A stretch of 64,000 nt of DNA from Streptomyces sp. AC512_CC834. Lineage in GTDB: Bacteria; Actinomycetota; Actinomycetes; Streptomycetales; Streptomycetaceae. Positions 48,353 through 56,338 of this stretch are shown here, in pieces. Under the pieces are notes generated by a model. The model searched no databases, was not told the DNA's origin, and was given only the letters and a program-made list of their open reading frames with translations. The stretch spans positions 1 to 64,000 of the forward strand of contig NZ_JAGMUO010000038.1 of the NCBI RefSeq assembly GCF_019049325.1, in the 5' to 3' direction. A program made the translations under genes and the position numbers. The number at the start of each line of letters is the position of its first letter. Positions within the stretch are counted from its first letter, which is position 1.

Positions 48353-49230
48353 GCGAACCTGTACCAGGTCTCCTGGCGCAGGAACTCGAGCAGGGCCGTC
48401 TCCGCCGGGCCCGCGCCCGGCCGTACCGCGGCGACGACGGGCTGGGACACGACCGGGGACAGCGGGCGCACGAGGTGCTCGTGCCCCGGGGGCACGGCGG
48501 AGGCCGGGACGAAGGTGACCCCCAGCCCGTGAGCGGCCCAGCGCACGGCCGTCGCCGTCTGGGAGACGCGGGCGACCGTGGTCGGGGCCAGCCCGTTGTC
48601 CCGCAGCACGTCCACCAGTACGCCGTCGAGCGCGCTGTTGGGGTCGAACCGCACCCACGGCTCCCGCTCCAGGTCACGCAGCGCGACCCGGTCCGCGGCG
48701 AGCTGCGGGTGCCCGGCGGCCAGCACCACGACGAACTCCTCGTCGCCGAGGTGGTGGCCGTCGTACAGGCCGTCCTCGCACGGCCCGGCCATCAGGGCGA
48801 GGTCTATCACGCCCCCGCGGGCCAGCCGCTCCAGCTCGGTGGGGTTCGGCTCCTCGAAGACGGTGATCTCGAGGCGCGGGAAGCGGCGGCGCAGCGCGGC
48901 CAGGGCGCCCGGCAGTTGCCGCGTGCCCAGGCCCATCTGCACCGCGACCACCAGCTCGCCCACCAGCTCGTCGGCGCCGGCCCGGGCCGTCGCCCGCGCC
49001 CGCCGCTCCGCGCTCACCGCGACCTCCGCCTCCCGCAGGAACGCGCGGCCGGCCACGGTGGGCACGAGACCGGTCGGCGTGCGGGAGAACAGCTCCACAC
49101 CGAGGTCCCGCTCCAGTCCGCGGATCTGCTGGGACACCGAGGGCTGAGCGACGCGCAGCACCTCCGCCGCGGCGGTCACCGAGCCCTGCTCGGCGACGGC
49201 CAGGGCGTACTCGAACTGTCGGAGGCTCAT
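48301..49230 (-). CDS. LysR-family transcriptional regulator
   Basis: This 309-aa LysR protein has the N-terminal winged helix M-S-L-R-Q-F-E-Y-A-L-A-V-A-E-Q-G-S-V-T-A-A-A-E followed by Q-P-S-V-S-Q-Q-I-R-G-L-E. The substrate-binding half includes E-P-N-P-T-E-L-E-R-L. I chose the ATG at 49230 because the helix starts there; a longer frame exists. LysR regulators are usually divergent from their target, but here the gene converges on and overlaps the SDR pair. The target is uncertain; the upstream neighbour on the other side is nasA (same strand, 205-bp gap). Confidence 0.92.
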   Translation of the reverse strand: MSLRQFEYALAVAEQGSVTAAAEVLRVAQPSVSQQIRGLERDLGVELFSRTPTGLVPTVAGRAFLREAEVAVSAERRARATARAGADELVGELVVAVQMGLGTRQLPGALAALRRRFPRLEITVFEEPNPTELERLARGGVIDLALMAGPCEDGLYDGHHLGDEEFVVVLAAGHPQLAADRVALRDLEREPWVRFDPNSALDGVLVDVLRDNGLAPTTVARVSQTATAVRWAAHGLGVTFVPASAVPPGHEHLVRPLSPVVSQPVVAAVRPGAGPAETALLEFLRQETWYRFAQSWVAPPSTASSAPVV

Positions 49231-49435
49231 CGGCTGCCGTCCCCTCGTTCCCTTCGTTCCCCCGCTGCGACGGGCCGCGATGCGCACCGCGGCCTCGCCG
49301 CAAGGGTAAGGGAGCGTGAGTGAGCGTGACCGGGAGCGGCCGTCAGCCCACGTTCACCGGCCGCGCTGAGGGTGGCGGCTGGCGGCGCGGGCGCCCGCGT
49401 AGTCGGTGGACGAGGATGACCCTGCGAGGCGAGCG

Positions 49436-51607
49436 CTACCGCGCGACCTCCGCCTCCGCCTCCGCCTCCACCCGCACCGCGCACACCTTGAACTCCGGCA
49501 TCCGCGAGGTCGGGTCGAGCGCCGGGTTGGTCAGGGTGTTGGCGCGTCCCTCGCCCGGCCAGTGGAAGGGCATGAACACGGTGTCGGGACGGATGCCGGT
49601 GGTGATGCGGGCCGGCGCCACCGCCCGGCCGCGCCGGGAGACGACGGCCAGCCGGTCACCCTCGGCCACCCCCAGCCGCGCCGCCAGCCTCGGGTGCAGC
49701 TCCACGAAGGGGCCGGGCGCGGCGGCGTTCAGCTCGTCCACCCGCCGGGTCTGCGCGCCGGACTGGTACTGCGCCACCACGCGCCCCGTGGTCAGCAGTA
49801 CCGGATACGCGTCGTTCGGCTCCTCGGCGCTCGGACGGTGCGACACCGGGACGAAGCGGGCGCGGCCGTCGTCGGTGGCGAACCGGTCGAGGAACAGGCG
49901 CGGGGTGCCCGGATGGGACACGGACACGGCCTCCTCGTCCGGGGGCGCCGGGGGTGCCGGGGGTACCGGGAGTGCCGGGCACGGCCAGAACACCCCGTTC
50001 TCCCGCGCCAGCCGCCGGTAGTCGATCCCGGAGTAGTCCGCCGGGCCGCCCGCGCTCGCCCGGCGCAGCTCCTCGAAGACCTCCTCGGGCTCGGTCGGGA
50101 AGCCCTTCTCCACGCCGAGCCGGGCGGCCAGCTCGTGCAGCACCTCCAGGTCGCTGCGGACCCCGTCCGGCGGGGTGATCGCGCGCCGCCGCAGCAGCAC
50201 CCGCCCCTCCAGGCTGGTCGTGGTCCCCGACTCCTCCGCCCACTGCGTCACCGGCAGGACGACGTCCGCCAGCGCCGCCGTCTCGGAGAGCACCACGTCG
50301 CACACGGCCAGGAAGTCCAGCGACCGCAGCCGCTCCTCGATGTGCGCCGCGCGGGGCGCCGACACCACCGGGTTGGACCCCATCACCAGCAGCGACCCGA
50401 TGTCCGTGCCCAGCGCGTCCAGCAGCTCGTACGCGCTGCGCCCCGGCCCCGGCAGCGAGTCCGCCTCCACGCCCCACACCTCGGCGACGTGCCGCCGCGC
50501 CGCCGGGTCGGTCAGCTTGCGGTAGCCGGGCAACTGGTCGGCCTTCTGGCCGTGTTCACGCCCGCCCTGCCCGTTGCCCTGCCCGGTCAGACAGCCGTAC
50601 CCGGACAGCGGACGCCCCGCCCGCCCGGTCGCCAGGCACAGGTTGATCCACGCGCCCACCGTGTCCGTGCCCTTGGCCTGCTGCTCGGGCCCGCGCGCGG
50701 TCAGCACCATCGCCGCCTCGGGCGCACAGAACAGCCGCACCGCCTCCCGCAGTTCGGGCACGGACACGCCCGTGATCCGCTCCACGTGCTCCGGCCAGTG
50801 CGCCATCGCCGCCGCCCGCGCCTCCTCCCAGCCGGCCGTGCGCTCCTCGACGTACCGCTCGTCGACCCGCCCCTCGGCGACCACCAGGTGCAGCATGCCC
50901 AGCGCGAGCGCCAGGTCGGTCCCGGGCCGGGGCGCGAGGTGCAGGTCGGCCTGGTCCGCGGTCTTCGTCCGGCGCGGGTCGACGACGATCAGCGTGCCGC
51001 CGTTCTCGCGCAGCTCCGTGAAGTACCTGAGGGACGGCGGCATCGTCTCCGCCGGGTTTGACCCGACGAGGATCACACAGCCGGTCTTCGGGATGTCCTC
51101 CAGCGGGAAGGGCAGCCCCCGGTCGAGTCCGAAGGCCCTCGTCCCGGCCGCCGCGGCCGACGACATGCAGAACCGCCCGTTGTAGTCGATCTGCGAGGTC
51201 CCCAGCGCCACCCGGGCGAACTTGCCCAGCGCGTACGCCTTCTCGTTGGTCAGCCCGCCCCCGCCGAACACCCCGAGCGCGTCCGCGCCGCGCTCCGCCC
51301 GCGTGCGGGCCAGGTTCCCGGCGATCCGGTCCAGCGCCTCGTCCCAGCCGGCCGGCACCAGCGTCCCGTCGCCGGAACGCACCAACGGCGAGGTCAGCCG
51401 GGCCCCCGACGCGAGCACCGCCGGCGCCGTACGCCCCTTGCCGCACAGCGCGCCCCGGTTCACCGGGAAGTCCGCCCGCTCGTTCACCTCGACGGTCCCG
51501 TCGGCGGCGGGGGTCAGATTCATCCCGCACTGCAGGGCGCAGTACGGGCAGTGCGTGGGCGTGGCGGTGCTCTGCGGTGCGGTGTTCTGCGGGGCGGTGT
51601 TCTGCAT
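49436..51607 (-). CDS. nasA: Assimilatory nitrate reductase catalytic subunit
   Basis: This 723-aa molybdenum enzyme of the bis-MGD family starts near the [4Fe-4S] motif C-P-Y-C-A-L-Q-C-G with the fourth Cys in G-A-L-C-G-K-G. It has the Mo-ligand Cys in N-G-R-F-C-M-S-S-A. Molybdopterin segments V-G-S-N-P-A-E-T-M and M-G-S-N-P-V-V-S-A-P follow. It reduces nitrate to nitrite for the nitrite reductase at 32651. Its length and lack of a C-terminal [2Fe-2S] domain fit NasA. Two GTTAC half-sites upstream hint at GlnR control. The tail ends in E-A-E-A-E-A-E-V-A-R. Formate dehydrogenase is the main alternative; the context supports nitrate. Confidence 0.9.
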   Translation of the reverse strand: MQNTAPQNTAPQSTATPTHCPYCALQCGMNLTPAADGTVEVNERADFPVNRGALCGKGRTAPAVLASGARLTSPLVRSGDGTLVPAGWDEALDRIAGNLARTRAERGADALGVFGGGGLTNEKAYALGKFARVALGTSQIDYNGRFCMSSAAAAGTRAFGLDRGLPFPLEDIPKTGCVILVGSNPAETMPPSLRYFTELRENGGTLIVVDPRRTKTADQADLHLAPRPGTDLALALGMLHLVVAEGRVDERYVEERTAGWEEARAAAMAHWPEHVERITGVSVPELREAVRLFCAPEAAMVLTARGPEQQAKGTDTVGAWINLCLATGRAGRPLSGYGCLTGQGNGQGGREHGQKADQLPGYRKLTDPAARRHVAEVWGVEADSLPGPGRSAYELLDALGTDIGSLLVMGSNPVVSAPRAAHIEERLRSLDFLAVCDVVLSETAALADVVLPVTQWAEESGTTTSLEGRVLLRRRAITPPDGVRSDLEVLHELAARLGVEKGFPTEPEEVFEELRRASAGGPADYSGIDYRRLARENGVFWPCPALPVPPAPPAPPDEEAVSVSHPGTPRLFLDRFATDDGRARFVPVSHRPSAEEPNDAYPVLLTTGRVVAQYQSGAQTRRVDELNAAAPGPFVELHPRLAARLGVAEGDRLAVVSRRGRAVAPARITTGIRPDTVFMPFHWPGEGRANTLTNPALDPTSRMPEFKVCAVRVEAEAEAEVAR

Positions 51608-51630
51608 GCCGTCCAGCGTGCGTCGCCCGT

Positions 51631-51658
51631 GTTACGCGACCGGGCGGCGCTCTGTTAC
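51631..51658 (-). promoter_or_regulatory. Possible GlnR half-sites of nasA
   Basis: Two GTAAC elements on the minus strand (51658-51654 and 51635-51631) lie 23-50 bp upstream of nasA. Their spacing is 23 bp, one base off the canonical 22 (two 11-bp steps), and the middle element is degenerate. Suggestive of GlnR, but weaker than the nir box. Confidence 0.45.
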
Positions 51659-51698
51659 ACCGCCGGGACGGCGACCTCCCCGCCGCCCCGCGGCCACC

Positions 51699-51782
51699 GT
51701 GAGGGGCGGGGTGAGGGACACGGTGAGGGGCAGGGCGAGGGGCGCGGTGTGGGAGGCGGCGTTGGGCGCGGTGTGGGACGTG
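51699..51782. repeat. 12-bp tandem repeat, seven units
   Basis: Seven exact-length 12-bp units of the form GTGAGGGGCGGG (variable) run from 51699 to 51782, ending one base before the stop codon of the SanA-like gene. They occupy most of the gap to nasA. Purine-rich on the plus strand. Function unknown. Confidence 0.85.
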
Positions 51783-52475
51783 TCACTCTGCGTCGGCGAG
51801 TGCGAGCGCCCGCGCCACCCCCGGCTCCCTCGGCCCCAGGAAGTGCGGATCCGGCTCGAAGACCGCGTCCAGCACCGCCTTGCCCGCCGCGAGGAGCTCC
51901 CGGGCGCCCCCGTAGTACCAGGTCACGTCGTGCTTGTCGTCGACCCCGACGCCGTACGACGCCACCCCCGCCTCCTGGCACAGGGCCACCGCCCGCCGGA
52001 TGTGGAAGCCCTGGCTGATCAGCACGGCCCTGTCCACCCCGAAGATCCTTTTCGCGCGCACGCAGGAGTCCCAGGTGTCGAACCCCGCGTAGTCGCTGAC
52101 GATCCGCCCGTCGGGCACCCCGTGGCGCACGAGGTAGGCCCGCATGGCGTCCGGCTCGTCGTACTCCTCACGGCTGTTGTCCCCGCTCACGAGGACCACC
52201 TCGATCCGGTCCGCCCGGTACAGCTCGGCCGCCGCGTCCAGCCGGTGCGCGAGGTACGGCGAGGGCTCCCCGTCCCACAGCCCGGCGCCGAAGACGACCG
52301 CGACCTCGGTCCGGGGCACGTCGGCCGTGGTGCGCAGCCGGTCGTCGGTGACCAGGCGCAGCCACGTCGCGGGCAGCAGGGCCAGCACGCACCCGGCCAT
52401 GACCACCTGGATCAGCCTCCGCCGCCCCCTGCGGGTGCGCGGCAGGCGCGGTCTGCGAAAGCTCGGGCGGCGCAT
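51783..52475 (-). CDS. SanA/YdcF-like (DUF218) membrane protein
   Basis: This 230-aa protein has a very basic N-terminus (R-R-P-S-F-R-R-P-R-L-P-R-T-R-R), one hydrophobic helix, and a DUF218 domain. The domain has A-V-V-F-G-A-G-L-W-D-G-E-P-S, V-L-V-S-G-D-N and Y-A-G-F-D-T-W-D-S-C-V-R-A, the SanA-type signature. SanA proteins affect cell-envelope integrity and vancomycin tolerance in enterobacteria; the enzymatic role is unproven. It lies between nasA (same strand, downstream) and the divergent CbiX gene. Confidence 0.9.
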   Translation of the reverse strand: MRRPSFRRPRLPRTRRGRRRLIQVVMAGCVLALLPATWLRLVTDDRLRTTADVPRTEVAVVFGAGLWDGEPSPYLAHRLDAAAELYRADRIEVVLVSGDNSREEYDEPDAMRAYLVRHGVPDGRIVSDYAGFDTWDSCVRAKRIFGVDRAVLISQGFHIRRAVALCQEAGVASYGVGVDDKHDVTWYYGGARELLAAGKAVLDAVFEPDPHFLGPREPGVARALALADAE

Positions 52476-52640
52476 CGGACGGTTCCCTCCCCGGTCGGTC
52501 TCCTGCCCCCAGGGACGTCGAGGCGTGCCGTCCGGTTCGCCGAACGCTCACACGCGGTGCGCGGCGCGCTGTGAACCGACGGAAAGTTCCCGTGACACCC
52601 ACGCAACGGAAAGGCAACGTGCCGCCGCCACCCTCGGTGC

Positions 52641-53420
52641 ATGACGGTGATGACACTGACAGGCAGCAGCACGAGCACGGAGGCCACCGGCGGCACCCCC
52701 GCCCTGGTCGTCGTCGCCCACGGCAGCCGCGACCCGCGCGCGCTGAGCACCGTACGGGCCCTCCTCGACCGGGTGCGCGCCCTGCGCCCCGCCCTGCCGG
52801 TGCACCTCGGTCACATCGAACTGAACGAACCCCTGCTGCCGGACACGCTGGCCGCCCTCGGCGACGGGGACGCGGTCCTCGTCCCCCTCCTGCTCAGCCG
52901 CGGCCACCACGTCAAACGGGACATCCCCGAGATGGCCGCGGTCTCCCCGGCCCGCACCCGCGTCGCCGCCCCGCTCGGCCCGCACCCCCTCCTCGTGGAC
53001 GCCCTCCAAGACCGCCTCCTGGAGGCCGGCTGGCCCACCCACCCGGGGCCGGACCACGCCGTCGTCCTCGCCGCCGCCGGCTCCCGCGCCCCGGACTCGG
53101 CCACCGACACCGCCCGCACCGCGGCCCTCCTCGCCGCCCGCCTGGGCGTCCCGGTGCTCCCGGCCTACGCCTCGGCGGCCTCCCCGACGGTCCCGGAGGC
53201 GGTACGCGCCCTGACGGCCCGGGGCCACCGCCGGGTGGCCGTCGCCTCCTGCTTCACGGCCCCGGGCCGCTTCGCGACACAGTGCACGGCAGCGGCGCCG
53301 TGGATCGCGTCGGCGCCCCTGGGCACCCACCCGGCGATGGCCCGCCTGCTGCTGCACCGCTACGACGAGGCGCTGATGACCAGCGGCGCCTTGAATCGCC
53401 GGGCAGCGGCCACCACCTAG
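52641..53420 (+). CDS. Sirohydrochlorin chelatase-like protein (CbiX)
   Basis: This 259-aa protein is a double CbiX/SirB domain. The first half has V-V-V-A-H-G-S-R-D-P-R (metal-binding His) and L-L-L-S-R-G-H-H-V; the second begins V-V-L-A-A-A-G-S-R-A-P, where the His is replaced. In nitrate-assimilation loci such enzymes insert Fe into sirohydrochlorin to make siroheme, the cofactor of nitrite reductase. Its proximity to nasA and the nirB/nirD operon supports iron over cobalt. The ATG at 52641 is near two other starts (M-T-V-M-T); the true one is uncertain by a few codons. Confidence 0.88.
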   Translation: MTVMTLTGSSTSTEATGGTPALVVVAHGSRDPRALSTVRALLDRVRALRPALPVHLGHIELNEPLLPDTLAALGDGDAVLVPLLLSRGHHVKRDIPEMAAVSPARTRVAAPLGPHPLLVDALQDRLLEAGWPTHPGPDHAVVLAAAGSRAPDSATDTARTAALLAARLGVPVLPAYASAASPTVPEAVRALTARGHRRVAVASCFTAPGRFATQCTAAAPWIASAPLGTHPAMARLLLHRYDEALMTSGALNRRAAATT

Positions 53421-53557
53421 CGGCGCGGGGCCCCGTCGATGTGCGGCTCCGCCGCGCGGGCGCGACCAGCCGCGCACGGACCCGCGGCCGCGCGCCCACA
53501 GAACCCGGCAGACGGATCCGCCCCCACTTGTCAGCCCCTCCGCATACTGTTCAGTAC

Positions 53558-54832
53558 ATGGAAGGCACCGCACCCCCCATCCCGTACGACCCCACGTCAG
53601 TGGCCCGCTACGCCCCCGAACCGGATAAACGCCCCGGCCGCACCGCCTTCCAACGCGACCGCGCCCGCATCCTGCACTCCTCCGCCCTGCGCCGCCTCGC
53701 CGGCAAGACGCAGGTCGTGACGCCGGGGGAGGGCAGCCCCGTCTGGGACGCCAGTCCGCGCACCCGCCTCACGCACTCCCTGGAATGCGCCCAGGTCGGC
53801 CGCGAACTCGGGGCCGCCCTCGGCTGCGACCCGGATCTCGTCGAGGCGGCCTGCCTCTCCCACGACCTGGGGCATCCGCCCTTCGGGCACAACGGCGAGC
53901 AGGCGCTCAACGCGTTCGCCGAGGACTGCGGCGGCTTCGAGGGCAACGCCCAGTCGCTGCGGCTCCTCACCCGCATCGAGCCCAAGCGGTTCACCGAGGA
54001 CGGCTCCGTCGGCCTCAACCTCACCCGCGCCACGCTCGACGCCGCGACCAAGTACCCCTGGCCCCGCGGCGCCCATCCCACCGACCCGGCCTCGCGCAAG
54101 TTCGGCGTCTACGACGACGACCGGCCCGTCTTCGAGTGGCTCCGCAAGGACGCCCCCGGCGCCCGCACCTGCTTCGAGGCGCAGGTCATGGACTGGGCCG
54201 ACGACGTGGCGTACTCCGTGCACGACGTCGAGGACGGCCTGCACGCCGGGCACATCGACCCGAACTGCCTGCTCGCCGACCCCGAGCGCGAGGCGGTCTT
54301 CGAGGTCGCCGTCGGCCGGTACGTCCCGGAGGGCACCGACCACGCCGAACCGGCCGCCGCCCTCGACCGGCTCCTCGCCCAGGACTGGTGGCCGCACGGC
54401 TACGACGGCTCGGCCGTCGCCCAGGCCCGGCTGAAGGACGCCACCAGCCAGCTCATCGGCCGCTTCTGCCTGGCCGCCGAGGCCGCCACCCGGGCCGCGT
54501 ACGGCGCCGGCCGGCTCACCCGGTACACCGCCGAGCTGGTCGTACCCCGCGAGACCCGCATGGAGTGCGCCGTCCTCAAGGCGGTCGCCGTCCGGTACGT
54601 CATGCAGCGCACCGAGCAGGAGCGGCTCCGCGCCGACCAGCGCGTCGTCGTCGCGGAGCTGGCCGAGGCGCTGACCGCCCGCGCACCGGACGGCCTCGAC
54701 CCGCAGTTCCGCGCCCTGTTCGACGGCGCCGCCGACGACCGGGCGCGCAAGCGGGTGATCGTCGACCAGATCGCCTCCCTCACCGACGCCTCGGCCCGCT
54801 CGCTTCACGCCCGCCTGACGGGGCAATCATGA
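53558..54832 (+). CDS. dgt: Deoxyguanosinetriphosphate triphosphohydrolase
   Basis: This 424-aa HD-domain hydrolase has the dGTPase signatures R-I-L-H-S-S-A-L-R-R-L-A-G-K-T-Q-V and R-T-R-L-T-H-S-L-E. The metal-binding H-D is in S-H-D-L-G-H-P-P-F-G-H-N-G-E. It cleaves dGTP (or other dNTPs in relatives) to the nucleoside and triphosphate, limiting dNTP pools. I chose the ATG at 53558 because it starts the conserved N-terminus; the same frame stays open far upstream through the CbiX region but has no coding signal there. It belongs to the DNA-metabolism pair with dnaG downstream. A repeat-bearing hairpin follows. Confidence 0.94.
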   Translation: MEGTAPPIPYDPTSVARYAPEPDKRPGRTAFQRDRARILHSSALRRLAGKTQVVTPGEGSPVWDASPRTRLTHSLECAQVGRELGAALGCDPDLVEAACLSHDLGHPPFGHNGEQALNAFAEDCGGFEGNAQSLRLLTRIEPKRFTEDGSVGLNLTRATLDAATKYPWPRGAHPTDPASRKFGVYDDDRPVFEWLRKDAPGARTCFEAQVMDWADDVAYSVHDVEDGLHAGHIDPNCLLADPEREAVFEVAVGRYVPEGTDHAEPAAALDRLLAQDWWPHGYDGSAVAQARLKDATSQLIGRFCLAAEAATRAAYGAGRLTRYTAELVVPRETRMECAVLKAVAVRYVMQRTEQERLRADQRVVVAELAEALTARAPDGLDPQFRALFDGAADDRARKRVIVDQIASLTDASARSLHARLTGQS

Positions 54833-54851
54833 GACTGGCGGCGGGACGGAT

Positions 54852-54973
54852 GTGACCCGATCAGGCCCCAGGCGCCCCGAACGCGGCACTCACGCGCCGA
54901 AACGCGGCACTCACGCGCCGAAACGCGGCACTCGGGCGCCGAAACGCGGCAGTCCATGGCCTGATCGGGTCAC
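54852..54973. repeat. Four 21-bp repeats enclosed in a perfect 16-bp inverted repeat
   Basis: GTGACCCGATCAGGCC (54852-54867) and its exact reverse complement (54958-54973) enclose four 21-bp units at 54872-54892, 54893-54913, 54914-54934 and 54935-54955, of the form CGCGCCGAAACGCGGCACTCA (shown here up to one base over 20 only as separate parts: CGCGCCGAAACG + CGGCACTCA). The array sits between dgt and the ferredoxin reductase gene. It could be a large terminator or a small mobile element. Confidence 0.9.
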
Positions 54974-55043
54974 TCCCCCTTCCCGCACCACGCCACGTGC
55001 GGGACGCTCGCATGTGGCGGCACCCTGACGAGGAGGCAAACAA

Positions 55044-56309
55044 GTGGTCGACGCGGATCAGACAATCGTCATCGTCGGAGGCGGCCTGGCGGGCGCGAAG
55101 GCGGCCGAGACACTCCGCACGGAGGGGTTCAGCGGCCGGGTGATCCTCATCTGCGACGAACGCGACCACCCCTACGAGCGCCCGCCGCTGTCCAAGGGCT
55201 ACCTCCTCGGCAAGGAGGAGCGCGACAGCGTCTTCGTGCACGAGCCCGCCTGGTACGCGCGGCACGACATCGAGCTGCACCTCGGCCAGACCGTCGTCGC
55301 GATCGACCGCGTCGCCAAGACCGTCCACTACGGCGACGACGGCACCCACGTCAGGTACGACAAGCTGCTCGTCGCGACCGGCGCCGAACCCCGCCGCCTC
55401 GACGTCCCGGGCACCGACCTCGCCGGCGTCCACCACCTGCGCCGCCTCGCCCACGCCGAACGCCTCAAGGGCGTCCTCGCCTCCCTCGGCCGGGACAACG
55501 GCCACCTCGTGATCGCCGGCGCCGGCTGGATCGGCCTGGAGGTCGCGGCGGCGGCGCGTGAGTACGGGGCGGAGGTCACCGTCATCGAGCCGGGACCGAC
55601 CCCGCTGCACGGCGTCCTCGGCCCCGAGCTGGGCGCGGTCTTCGCCGAGCTGCACGAGGCGCACGGCGTCCGCTTCCGCTTCGGGGTGCGGCTGACCGAG
55701 ATCGTGGGCCAGGACGGCATGGTCCTTGCCGCCCGTACCGACGACGGCGAGGAGCACCCCGCGCACGACGTGCTCGCCGCGATCGGCGCCGCCCCGCGCA
55801 CCTCGCTCGCCCAGGCCGCCGGGCTGGAGATCGCCGACCGCGACCGGGGCGGCGGCATCGTCGTCGACGCGCACCTGCGCACCTCGGACCCCGACGTCTA
55901 CGCCGCAGGCGACGTGGCCTCCTTCCACCACGCCCTCTTCGACACCAGCCTGCGCGTGGAGCACTGGGCCAACGCCCTGAACGGCGGCCCGGCCGCGGCC
56001 CGCGCGATGCTCGGCAAGGGCCCCGCCCACGACCGCGTGCCCTACTTCTTCACCGACCAGTACGACCTGGGCATGGAGTACTCCGGCTGGGCGCCGGCGG
56101 GATCGTACGACCAGGTGGTGGTCCGCGGGGACGCGGCGAAGCGGGAGTTCATCGCCTTCTGGGTGAAGGAGGGCCGGGTGCTGGCCGGGATGAACGTCAA
56201 CGTGTGGGACGTCACGGAGCCGATCCAGCAACTGATCCGCTCGAAGTCCCAGGTGGACACGGAGGCGCTGGCCAACCCGCACGTATCGCTGGAAAGCCTC
56301 GTCGCATAG
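55044..56309 (+). CDS. FAD-dependent ferredoxin/rubredoxin reductase-like protein
   Basis: This 421-aa flavoprotein shows I-V-I-V-G-G-G-L-A-G-A-K-A-A-E near residue 7. The FAD/NAD site is I-A-G-A-G-W-I-G-L-E-V-A-A-A near 155, and Y-A-A-G-D-V-A-S-F near 285. This is the BphA4/ferredoxin reductase-like arrangement, passing electrons from NAD(P)H to a ferredoxin for P450s or oxygenases. GAGGAGG lies before the GTG at 55044. It precedes dnaG by 29 nt in the same orientation; the two are functionally unrelated. Confidence 0.92.
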   Translation: MVDADQTIVIVGGGLAGAKAAETLRTEGFSGRVILICDERDHPYERPPLSKGYLLGKEERDSVFVHEPAWYARHDIELHLGQTVVAIDRVAKTVHYGDDGTHVRYDKLLVATGAEPRRLDVPGTDLAGVHHLRRLAHAERLKGVLASLGRDNGHLVIAGAGWIGLEVAAAAREYGAEVTVIEPGPTPLHGVLGPELGAVFAELHEAHGVRFRFGVRLTEIVGQDGMVLAARTDDGEEHPAHDVLAAIGAAPRTSLAQAAGLEIADRDRGGGIVVDAHLRTSDPDVYAAGDVASFHHALFDTSLRVEHWANALNGGPAAARAMLGKGPAHDRVPYFFTDQYDLGMEYSGWAPAGSYDQVVVRGDAAKREFIAFWVKEGRVLAGMNVNVWDVTEPIQQLIRSKSQVDTEALANPHVSLESLVA

Positions 56310-56338
56310 TTGTCAGTCCGCCCCCGTAGACTTCACGC

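Noticed and set aside
52571..53557. Extending dgt upstream to an earlier start
   Set aside because: The extra ~330 codons run antiparallel in sense to CbiX codon bias and lack similarity; the conserved dGTPase N-terminus begins at 53558.
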